This document shows, in pieces, positions 27,170 to 36,100 of a stretch of DNA of 64,000 nt. A program made the position numbers and the translations under genes. The notes under the pieces are model-generated. The model saw only the letters and a list, made by a program, of their open reading frames with translations. It ran no database searches and was not told the origin of the DNA. Every line of letters starts with the position of its first letter. The stretch's first letter is position 1. The DNA comes from UBA4660 sp034408895 (lineage in GTDB: Bacteria > Bacteroidota > Bacteroidia > Flavobacteriales_D > Sanyastnellaceae): contig JAWXCI010000043.1 of assembly GCA_034408895.1 (NCBI GenBank), forward strand, positions 1 through 64,000. The letters run 5' to 3'.

Positions 27170-29045
27170 GATCAATAGTATTTACGGTTGAACAATCCGG
27201 GAATGTATCACCCAAATGAATGGTAACATCGGAGCCACACATGGCATGAAATCCCTCACCCAGAATAACTTCCAGCTGTGCAGTAAATATTGCTTCTCCA
27301 CCGTAGGTGTTGTTGCCATCCACTATTGTATTGGTTACATTGAGCATTGACCAACCGTCAAAATATTCAACTTCAGTCGTACCCACATTTTCCGAATCAA
27401 CTACTCCGGAATAATTGTAGTCAAGGCAATCAAGGGAATAAGTGATACCTGAGTCAATAGTATTACCTAGCCATGTAGCAAGTTCGACAACACTACAGCC
27501 AACGTAATAAATATTCAGGGATTGTATTTTGCCGATGTTGTCTTCAATTGTGCTACCAATTTCAAATTGACCATTTACATCTGTAAAGTCATAAACAAAT
27601 TGTTGGAGTGAAAAACCGTTGATGACTGCGAAATAACTTGCTTCAACCCAGGCACCTACGATAGGATTGTTGTTTTGGCCTATCACTGTACCAGTAATGA
27701 TATGGTAATTTAATCCTGCGAATGGTTCTTCATAACCTATAGTCGGACAACCACCGCCAACTTGGCCTGCGTCAAAAGTTTGAAATTCCTGAACCACCGG
27801 TTTTTCGATACCTAAATCAGTTGGATTGCCGTAATTCAACAAACCATAAAAATTTCCCCTGTATTCATCACACCATTCATCATCAAGCTCAGGCCCGCCT
27901 AGCCCAAGGTCAATACCGTCCTTAAAAATGTTTTGGTAAAACCACCAACTATAACCTTTTCCTCCGCATTGAAAAGTAGATTGCAACGTGCCTTCTGCAA
28001 ACTGTCGTTGATCTTCTTCTGTCCCGTTTTGATAAGGGATATCATTCCATGGACTCACCACATCATCTTCGGCAGTAAATCCCGTCTCTCCAATAATCCA
28101 CGCATACGGAATGTTTTCTCCGTGCCATTTCATTCGCCCTGCATAGCGCGCAATTTCATCTTCAAGATTGTAATTGACACCATTCGGCCTGCCGGGATAA
28201 TCATGTACACTCAAAAAGTCAACATGCAAAACACCCGGATCCCAATCTCGCAGATCCTCATTCAGACCGCAACTTCCAATGGTTACCAGCATATCAGGAG
28301 CACTGGCTTTAATGGTATTATACCACAATTCAGTGGATTCACAAGCGAATTGTTTATGCGGAAAATCGTTAAGGTTTATTTGCCAGCACGGTTCATTAAA
28401 TAAGTCAATTGCAAGCACACCATCTTCATTCTGAAAATAAGACGCAAGTTCGCCCAGAAATTCAGAATAGATATATTGCCAGTCGTTCCAGTATGTCTGC
28501 GGAGGGGCATAGTCCGACATCATCATTATGACTTTCAGGCCGTGTGATTTAGCCAATTGTACAATCTGGTCAAGCTGGTTAAAGTAATTTATCAAATCAG
28601 CATTTCCTGCTAAAGGAGGTACGAATAGATAGCTACTACCATTTGCATACTGCGAACTATAATTCTGATATACATAAATAAAAAAATCATCACTGGCTTC
28701 TCTGTATATTGGCTTCACGCCAGCCAACCGGATGGCGTTAAATCCCATTGAAGACACCTTCTCCAGTTCGTCATCAATATCGGCTAAACATCCTGATTCA
28801 CTTGTGCAGTCAATGTTTTCCGTTGGCCCGCCTTCACGATAGGGAATAGTAAAATAGTCATCATTACCTCCCGGTGGGTCGAGAAAATTTACTCTGAAAT
28901 TGCAGACGATAGGATAAAACGGCTCTCCATTATTGATGAATCCTTTTACATGAATGCTAACAAATTCCTGTGCATTAGACTTTACGGCCAATGCTACCAA
29001 GAGGAAAATTTTGATTGTGAAGAAAAGAAATCTGTTTAGATTCAT
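27162..29045 (-). CDS. Secreted glycoside hydrolase, GH5/cellulase-superfamily
   Basis: A 627-aa exported protein with signal peptide (MNLNRFLFFTIKIFLLVALA, cleavage after SNA). Residues ~30-400 form a (beta/alpha)8 hydrolase: FNAIRLAGVKP, then LFNEPCW with the probable acid/base Glu, VHDYPG, and WIIGETGF with the probable nucleophile Glu, the GH5/clan A arrangement. The C-terminal third holds a CarboxypepD-like beta domain (IITGTVIGQNNNPIVGAWVEA) and a stack motif ILGEGFHAMCGSDVTIHLG seen in Bacteroidota secreted proteins. Substrate cannot be read from sequence; a beta-mannan or beta-glucan is plausible. Both neighbouring genes are frameshifted; this one is intact. Confidence 0.8.
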   Translation of the reverse strand: MNLNRFLFFTIKIFLLVALAVKSNAQEFVSIHVKGFINNGEPFYPIVCNFRVNFLDPPGGNDDYFTIPYREGGPTENIDCTSESGCLADIDDELEKVSSMGFNAIRLAGVKPIYREASDDFFIYVYQNYSSQYANGSSYLFVPPLAGNADLINYFNQLDQIVQLAKSHGLKVIMMMSDYAPPQTYWNDWQYIYSEFLGELASYFQNEDGVLAIDLFNEPCWQINLNDFPHKQFACESTELWYNTIKASAPDMLVTIGSCGLNEDLRDWDPGVLHVDFLSVHDYPGRPNGVNYNLEDEIARYAGRMKWHGENIPYAWIIGETGFTAEDDVVSPWNDIPYQNGTEEDQRQFAEGTLQSTFQCGGKGYSWWFYQNIFKDGIDLGLGGPELDDEWCDEYRGNFYGLLNYGNPTDLGIEKPVVQEFQTFDAGQVGGGCPTIGYEEPFAGLNYHIITGTVIGQNNNPIVGAWVEASYFAVINGFSLQQFVYDFTDVNGQFEIGSTIEDNIGKIQSLNIYYVGCSVVELATWLGNTIDSGITYSLDCLDYNYSGVVDSENVGTTEVEYFDGWSMLNVTNTIVDGNNTYGGEAIFTAQLEVILGEGFHAMCGSDVTIHLGDTFPDCSTVNTIDHD

Positions 29046-29062
29046 TATTTCAATTTTTCAAC

Positions 29063-30103
29063 TTAGTTACTCGATTTATCGGTACAAATAAATTTGGCTA
29101 GTTTCTCTTCCAATGCAGCAATGTGCTTCTCCAGTTCTACTGCTCTTTTCTCTGTGGATATGATTCTTTTCTCTTGTTCAATGATGTAGAGCGTAGTTTC
29201 TTCCGCACGTTTCAATAGCCTTGCACTCATTCCTGCAAGATCAAATCCATTCGCCTCAACTTCGATCTCCGAAGGCATTTCAGGAAGCCGCTTGTATTCC
29301 TGAATAAATTCTGCCAGTTTTGCCAACGGCATCAGCCTATAGTCCTCGGAGAATACATAGTCGCACCAACCTGGATTGTTTACACGCACTTCACATGCCC
29401 GCACTTTGCCTGCAACGTCCAGCAAATATGCCGCATCCGGAACGGCAGTCCCTATTCCTATTCTACCGTCAGCCTTAATCACCATGAGGATATCCGGACT
29501 ATTGTAAACTTCGAATGCGTTGACGTCCGCATCAGATTCCGTTTGCACACGCAAACCATACCCTGTTGATGTAGTTTTCTTGATTAGCATCCCGCTGCTG
29601 GCACCAGCAAACAGATTCAGTTTGGTTGATGATCCACCACTTGCACCAAACATATCAATCCATCCTTCGTTACGCAGGCTCATCTGCGCTGCCCCGTTAA
29701 TCAGGTACATACATATATTGTTATCATTGCTTGTGAAGTAAAGGAATTACCCAGCACACCGATGTGCAGACCATCGGCTGCTCCAGTTCCTGATTCGACA
29801 TTGGTGAATTGAAGGAAACTTTCAGTACCAGATGGAACAATGTCGCCATGGTGCGTTGCCGTGGCGTTTGCTGTGCCATGTATGTGCATGTTGTAATTAG
29901 AATGTTAAGCCTAACCCCACTGCGCCATTGTTGGCTTTCACAATCATGCGCTGCTGGCCGCCCGCATAAATATTAAGGTTGTAGGAATTGAGTTTCCAAG
30001 TTTGCAGGTTGATGATGCATCAGCGTTGCCGCTTAAACTCCATTGGCCTTCACAGATAGGAGAGTATGCCAGTATATTCAGTGTTGCAATTAATTTGTTT
30101 CAT
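29063..30103 (-). pseudogene. Decayed tail-fibre-like secreted protein
   Basis: The C-terminal 215 residues are open (29710-29063): GRIGIGTAVPDAAYLLDVAG, VRVNNPGWCDYVF, LPEMPSEIEV, then a coiled coil. This pattern belongs to Bacteroidota proteins resembling phage tail fibres. Upstream pieces of the same protein lie in other frames: MHIHGTANATATHHGDIVPS to GVLGNSFT, then YAGGQQRMIVKANNGAVGLG, then a hydrophobic leader and SPICEGQWSLSGNAD back to ATG 30103. At least four breaks are needed, near 29730-29738, 29897-29903, 29990-30000 and just after the start. That is too many for sequencing error alone, so I call it a pseudogene. Confidence 0.8.
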
Positions 30104-30154
30104 ATGTTGAAACTGGATGTTATCAGACTTGGTTAAAGACGCGAATTTTACCCG

Positions 30155-32125
30155 TTATTTCTTCTCCGTCACAATAAACTCCGTCCTCCGGTTTATCTCG
30201 TGTTGTTCTTCGTGGCAGAAAACTCCATCATCACAATTGTTCAGCAGTTCGCGTTCACCAAAACCTTTACTGGTGACCATGTGACGAGAAACACCTTTCT
30301 TCACCAGAAAATCTACTACAGCTTTTGCACGTTTGGATGAGAGGTCGTCATTGAATGCATCGCTGCCGCGGCTGTCGGAGTGGCTGCGCATCTGCACTCT
30401 TAATTCTGTGTTGTTCTTTAGAATGATGGTAAGACTTTCGAGCGAAGCTTCTGCATCGGGACGAATGTCCCACTTGTTGTAATCAAAATGTATGTTCGGG
30501 ATGTCGTAATTGCCTTTCTTCTCTTTGGGGGTATTGGTTTTTACTGTATCGTCTTTTTTAGAACCGTCATCTTGCATGGTTCCATCCTTCTTCGTTTTGT
30601 CCACGGTGTTATCAGGAGTGATGTAGAGTTCGCTCATTTCCGTTACCTTTTCCATGGTTTTGTCGCTGGTTGCTCCTTTGGTGGACACATTTTCGCTCTC
30701 GCGGAAGTAGCCCTCCAGTTCCGTTTCTATCCGGTAATCTTTTCCTGGTTCCAGAGACAAAGTGTAATTGCCATCACCATCGGTGAAGAACACTTCTTCG
30801 GTTCCGTCCGTAATGTTTGTTACCGTTACCTGCACTCCACCCAGAGGCAACATGCTGTCTTTGCCGGTAACCAAGCCGTTAATGTTGATCTGAGGTTGGT
30901 CCATAGAAAAACTATAAATCTTGTCGCTGCCTGTACGATCGCTTGAAAAATATCCTGTGCTCCCGCTGCTGAATACCATTCCGAAATCATCGCGTTGGGA
31001 GTTGATGGGATACGAAATATATTTGGGTTCGCCAAACATTCCTCCTTCTATCTTCAATGAATAAAGAATGTCTTGTCCACCCAGCGACCAGTGTGCATTA
31101 CTGCTGAAATAAAGTGTGTCGCTGCTGTGCATCGTAGGAAAAAGTTCATCGCCTTTTGTATTCACATTGGTGCCAAGGTTTTTTGGAGTGGCCCATGTGC
31201 CGTCAGTGAATTTGGTTTCATACAAATCCATTCCGCCTATGCCATTGGTCATGTTGCTGGAGAAATAGAGTGTAGCACCATCTGGTGAAAATGCAGGGTG
31301 GGCAAACATGTATTTGGCATCGCAGAAAGGCAGCAGTTCCGGTTGGCCCCAGGTGTTGTCCGGGTTGCGTTTACTTGCGTAGAGCTGGGTGGTGCTTTCA
31401 CCGCTTTCGTTTTTGCCCAGTTGTTTTCCTTTGAGCATAAAGTTCCTGGTGAAAATCATTGTTTGTCCGCTGGGCGAAATCACCGCGGTAGCTTCGTGAA
31501 AAGTGCTGTTCACTCCTTGTATTTCTTCCGGAGCACTCCAAGTGCCATTGCTTTCGCGTGAGTAGTAAAGGTCAGTGAAACTCTTTTCTGTATACAGGTC
31601 TTTGTCGCCAGAAATGCGGGTGGACGTAAAAATCAATCCACCGTTGTAAACGAATGGTGAGAAAGCAGTACTCAGGTCAGGAAAGTTTACCGGTGCGATA
31701 GTGAACATCATGGAATCGCGCATCATCTCTTGCAATTTCCTGGTGGAAAGCAGGAGAGATTGCGCCATTTCGTTGCTTTTATCGCGTGAGTTGATTCCTT
31801 CGAGAATGGTTTCGGCATCACCATAACGACCCTGGCTCATGAGCGCCATGGCATGATTCATCTTATCGCGATCATTGGACGGAAGCAATCCTGTTTCGCT
31901 ATACACCATTATGGCCTTGTCGAACTGGCCCGTGAACATGTAGGCATCGCTCAGCATGGTGCGCGCCTCCGGGTCTTCTTTTTTGGCAATGCCTTTTTCC
32001 AGGTACCAAATTGCATCCTGGTATTCTTTGTTCCTGTAGGCTTCCTTGCCATTCTTTAAATACAATGAAGCACAGCCACTCAAAAGAAATGTTGCTGCTA
32101 TTATGATTGAATGTTGAATTTTCAT
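30155..32125 (-). CDS. OmpA-family lipoprotein with TPR and PD40 repeats
   Basis: A 656-aa outer-membrane lipoprotein. Lipobox LLSGC places the lipidated Cys at 18. TPR-like units follow (~25-130: AYRNKEYQDAIWYLEKGIAK), then WD40-like PD40 repeats (~150-400: SPDGATLYFSSN), a CarboxypepD-like domain (~415-490: ITDGTEEVFFTDGDGNYTLS), and a C-terminal OmpA peptidoglycan-binding domain (IHFDYNKWDIRPDA, HSDSRGSDAFNDDLSSKRA). The order adhesin, PorP/SprF, OmpA-family protein is the usual partner set of T9SS-secreted adhesins. It starts 50 nt after the PorP/SprF gene, on the same strand. Confidence 0.93.
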   Translation of the reverse strand: MKIQHSIIIAATFLLSGCASLYLKNGKEAYRNKEYQDAIWYLEKGIAKKEDPEARTMLSDAYMFTGQFDKAIMVYSETGLLPSNDRDKMNHAMALMSQGRYGDAETILEGINSRDKSNEMAQSLLLSTRKLQEMMRDSMMFTIAPVNFPDLSTAFSPFVYNGGLIFTSTRISGDKDLYTEKSFTDLYYSRESNGTWSAPEEIQGVNSTFHEATAVISPSGQTMIFTRNFMLKGKQLGKNESGESTTQLYASKRNPDNTWGQPELLPFCDAKYMFAHPAFSPDGATLYFSSNMTNGIGGMDLYETKFTDGTWATPKNLGTNVNTKGDELFPTMHSSDTLYFSSNAHWSLGGQDILYSLKIEGGMFGEPKYISYPINSQRDDFGMVFSSGSTGYFSSDRTGSDKIYSFSMDQPQININGLVTGKDSMLPLGGVQVTVTNITDGTEEVFFTDGDGNYTLSLEPGKDYRIETELEGYFRESENVSTKGATSDKTMEKVTEMSELYITPDNTVDKTKKDGTMQDDGSKKDDTVKTNTPKEKKGNYDIPNIHFDYNKWDIRPDAEASLESLTIILKNNTELRVQMRSHSDSRGSDAFNDDLSSKRAKAVVDFLVKKGVSRHMVTSKGFGERELLNNCDDGVFCHEEQHEINRRTEFIVTEKK

Positions 32126-32175
32126 TTTTTTTATACCAAATTCATCTTCTGCTATATTGCATTTTATATCTCACA

Positions 32176-33117
32176 TCAGAAGTACCTCGGTGACCTCACT
32201 TTGATATCGTTCACGTCTTTCCCGAAATCAAAACCCAGCATCACTTCATGCGAACCACTGCTGTAATCCGCAATTTCAGAAAGTGTAAAATCGTAAGCAT
32301 AGCCTAAACGAAGTTGAGAAGTGATATTCCATTCCGCCATGGCAATAAGTGCATCTCCTGTGCGGTAACCCGCCCCTAGCCAGAATTTGTTGAAGAAAAG
32401 AACGTTGCAGTTGATGTCCACTTCCACCGGTGCTGCTGCTTCGTACTTCACAAGAATGGAAGGTTTCACCGCAATGGCGAGCGAAGGTTTGAAAACCATC
32501 CCTGCATTGAGGTACATGTGGTTGGTGAAATACTGCTTAACCAACGACTGGTCCATCAGCACATTCTTGTCCGATGCATAAACCATTGGTACAGAAAATC
32601 CTACATAGAATTTTTCGGTATGATAATAAAGTCCTGCACCAAACTTTGGAACCATCTCGCTCTTGATGTCCGCAGCATACACCGGGTCATCTTCATCCCA
32701 AACTATCACATCACCCACCGATGCGCTGTACAATCCTATGGTGGCACGCAAACCAAAACTTAATGTTCCGCGATTGAGGAACAACCGGTAGGCACCGTTG
32801 AATCCAATCTCTTGTTGTTTGATAACACCGTGCGCATCGTTACTCAACGTGAGGCCGAGTCCTATTTGTTTGCCTTCTGTCACTTGTCCATCAATCCCGA
32901 AAGTTTGTGTGACAGGCGCTTCATCGAACCCCACCCACTGGCTTCGGTGCAGCAGTGCAGCACTCCAGTAGGGGTGTGAACCGGCATAGGCAGGGTTTAG
33001 CACCAATTCATTGAACATGTATTGGCTTATCATCAACTCCTGCTGTGCGTGTGTTGTGAAATGTGCTGCGCTGATGAGTGCGGCTATTGTGAAAAATTTC
33101 TTCATTTTTGTTTTCAT
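32176..33117 (-). CDS. PorP/SprF family type IX secretion outer-membrane protein
   Basis: A 313-aa beta-barrel protein with signal peptide (cleavage after THA). The family hallmark ISQYMFNELVLNPAYAGS lies at the N-terminus, followed by RSQWVGFDEAP, and the C-terminus LGYAYDFTLSEIADYSSGSHEVML. PorP/SprF proteins retain or deliver a partner adhesin at the surface in T9SS bacteria. It starts 16 nt after the giant adhesin gene, so it very likely serves that protein. An alternative start at MKKFF is 12 nt downstream. Confidence 0.95.
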   Translation of the reverse strand: MKTKMKKFFTIAALISAAHFTTHAQQELMISQYMFNELVLNPAYAGSHPYWSAALLHRSQWVGFDEAPVTQTFGIDGQVTEGKQIGLGLTLSNDAHGVIKQQEIGFNGAYRLFLNRGTLSFGLRATIGLYSASVGDVIVWDEDDPVYAADIKSEMVPKFGAGLYYHTEKFYVGFSVPMVYASDKNVLMDQSLVKQYFTNHMYLNAGMVFKPSLAIAVKPSILVKYEAAAPVEVDINCNVLFFNKFWLGAGYRTGDALIAMAEWNITSQLRLGYAYDFTLSEIADYSSGSHEVMLGFDFGKDVNDIKVRSPRYF

Positions 33118-33133
33118 GTTTTAATCCCTCTCT

Positions 33134-36100
33134 TTATCTCCTTAAGTCAACATAAGAATTGAATTCCTTATCGCCCGCACGGAAGACTATGTAGTAAGTA
33201 CCGTCAGGCAATTCTTCGCCATCCAAGTTCTGACCGTACCACTGGTTTTCGTAGTGGGGTTTTTCATAAACGATATTTCCCCATCGGTTAAATACGATGA
33301 ACTCATTGTCCGGGAAACCCTCCACGCCTACAATGACATAGTATTCATTGAACGCATCGCCATTGGGTGAAAGTCCTGTAGGGAAATCGAGAATCTCAGG
33401 TGCGATGAGTGTAAAGGTGGTATCGAGCACACAACCGTTCTCATCGGTCACCGTCAAGCTGTACTGGCCTGCACTCAAATTGTTCAAGACTGTTGTGGTG
33501 TCATTTCCGGTATCAGGATTCCACACATATAGATAAAGTGTTGTTCCGCCAGAAACTTCGATTGCAATAGAACCATCAGTGCCGTTAGCTACACTTATGT
33601 TGTAATCATTGTCGTAAAGTGAAACCATCGCGTCAAGCACCAGTGGTGATGAAGGTTGACCAACTATGTAGTCTTCTTCCCCAAAGCATCCTTCAGTGTC
33701 CGACCAACTCAGGGTGTAGGTTCCTGCTTCGAGATTTGAAATGGTTGAGCCTGTGCCAATTTCATTTCCATCGCTGTCGGTCCACGTGATGGACACTGGT
33801 TCAACTGCATTGGTAATGATGACAGATATGCTTCCATTGGCTGAACCATAACAAAGATTGCCAGTGATAGTCTCTTGCAAAGTGATGCCATCTTCCGATG
33901 GAATAGTAACAGTGATATCAAGCAGACATCCATACTGGTCAGTCACTATCACCGAATACGGTCCTGGGCACAAATCAGATTGATCTTCCTGTCCGTCCAC
34001 TGCTCCGGTTCCGGTCCAGTCGAAAGTGAATGGAAGAAGTCCACCTGTAAGTTGAAGATCAATGATGCCATTGCAAGCGCCACATGTGGTGGATGTGATA
34101 AACACATTTCCATCCATTGGTTCAGGAACTACCAAGTCGGTAATTGACGCTGACGCTTCGCAATCATTATCATCCGTCACATCCACTTGATAGTTGCCAT
34201 CTTCATCTACAGTAATGCAGTTTGAAAGCTCATCAGAACTCCAGAACAAAGAGTAAGGATTGCATCCACCTGAAATGTTTGCACACAATTCTAATTCACC
34301 ATTATCACAATCATATACGTCTGAAATTGAAACGGTGAGTACTTCCGGTTCGGTAAGTGTCACCACGCTGCACAATTCGCAACCGAGATCATCAGTGGCG
34401 CAAATTGTATAAGTGCCGGCACAGAGGCTGTCCACAAAATACTCATCCACCAGTGCAAGTTCTTCCCACGTTATCGCATAACCCGGAAAACCACCTGCTA
34501 CTTCCACTGATATAGTTCCATCGCATTCACCGTTGCATGAAATGTTGTATCCGCATGAAAACTCCATTGGAGTTGTGGTGACAATGATGGGGTCGGGCTG
34601 TGTCAATTCGAACTGCACTAGTTCATCGCAGTAGTTTGCATCAGTCACGAGCACTTCATAAAAATCTGCGCATAATGAAGCCTGGTCTTCTGTTGGATCA
34701 AGTGTGCCACACGCACCACAATTCCATTGGTAAGAATATCCCGGAACACCACCGCTCACCGTGAGGTCAATAGAACCATCGCAAGCATTGTAACATGAAA
34801 TGTTGAACCCGCCAGCGTAGAGCGAAATTTCACTTTGCACATCAAAGGGAGTTTCAGGTTCTGTAATTTCAAAACACTCTTCAGTTTCACATCCGTTTTC
34901 ATCTGTCACGGTGAGGCAATAGTTATCTGCACACAAATCTTCGAGAGTGGGCTCGACTCCAATCACAATTCCGTCTTGGTTCTCCCATTCATAGTTGAGC
35001 GTTCCCACTCCGCCACTCGCAGTGGAAGTGAGTGCACCATCACAATCGCCATTGCATTGCAGTGTAAACACCTGGTCATCGAATTGGATAATGGCTTCGA
35101 TAGAAAGAAGAATTTCTTCCGGTTCATCAATCGTTATTGGGGTTGATGCCAGGCATCCGTTTGCATCCTGGGCCCATAGAGTATAAGTGCCAGGCGCAAG
35201 ATTTCCAATCACATTGCCGGGATATTGGTTGCCGTCAATGTCTTCTGCCCAGTATATGTAATCCGGTGTTCCGCCTGTTGCCTCAAATGACACGGCACCG
35301 TCATCACCACCAAAACAAGTGATGTCCTGCTCGAAGTTCACCACAATTTCGAGTACCTCTGGTTCAGTGATAGTGTAAGTAAATGTTTCTTCACAATCGT
35401 TGGAATCGAAAACTGAAAGAGTGTAAGTGCCGGGACATAAATCGGTGAGTGTTGTTGCAGTGGGAAGATTGTTCCCAATATCACCCGACCAGTTGATGCT
35501 CACAAAAGTTCCGCTTCCACCACCCAGTGCAGTAATAATGCTTCCGTCACATTCACCATTGCATGTCACATTGTTCACCACTTCATTGGAAACTATGGGA
35601 TCGGGTTCAATCATTTCAATGGTTGTGGTTGCAAGGCATCCATTAGCATCATAAACATCCACACAATAAACACCGGGGCCAAGGCCGGTTTGAATGGAGC
35701 CGGAACAGTTGGTTGGCACTGAACAAAGGGGGTCATCACAATGCCAGTCGTAGTTGTAACAATCAGGTGCAAACAGGATACAATCAGGAGATCCGCCAGA
35801 GACGGTTACACTCATTTGACCGTCATTTGCTCCATTGCATGAAATGTTGAAGCCTCCATTGAAGATAGTTGTTTCAACAAAAATGTCCATAACCTGTGGA
35901 GCGGTAAGTGAGATGGTTTCGGTCACTGTGCATCCGTTGTCATCCGTTACTTCAACAGTGTAATCACAGGCGAACAATCCGCAGATGTCCTCATCTGTTG
36001 AGCCGAAGAAAAAACATTCCACACTTGGTAGCCAATTGAAATCAGGCGTGCCCACAGCACCTGAAACTGATATGTCAATGCAGCCGTTGTTCTGTCCGAA

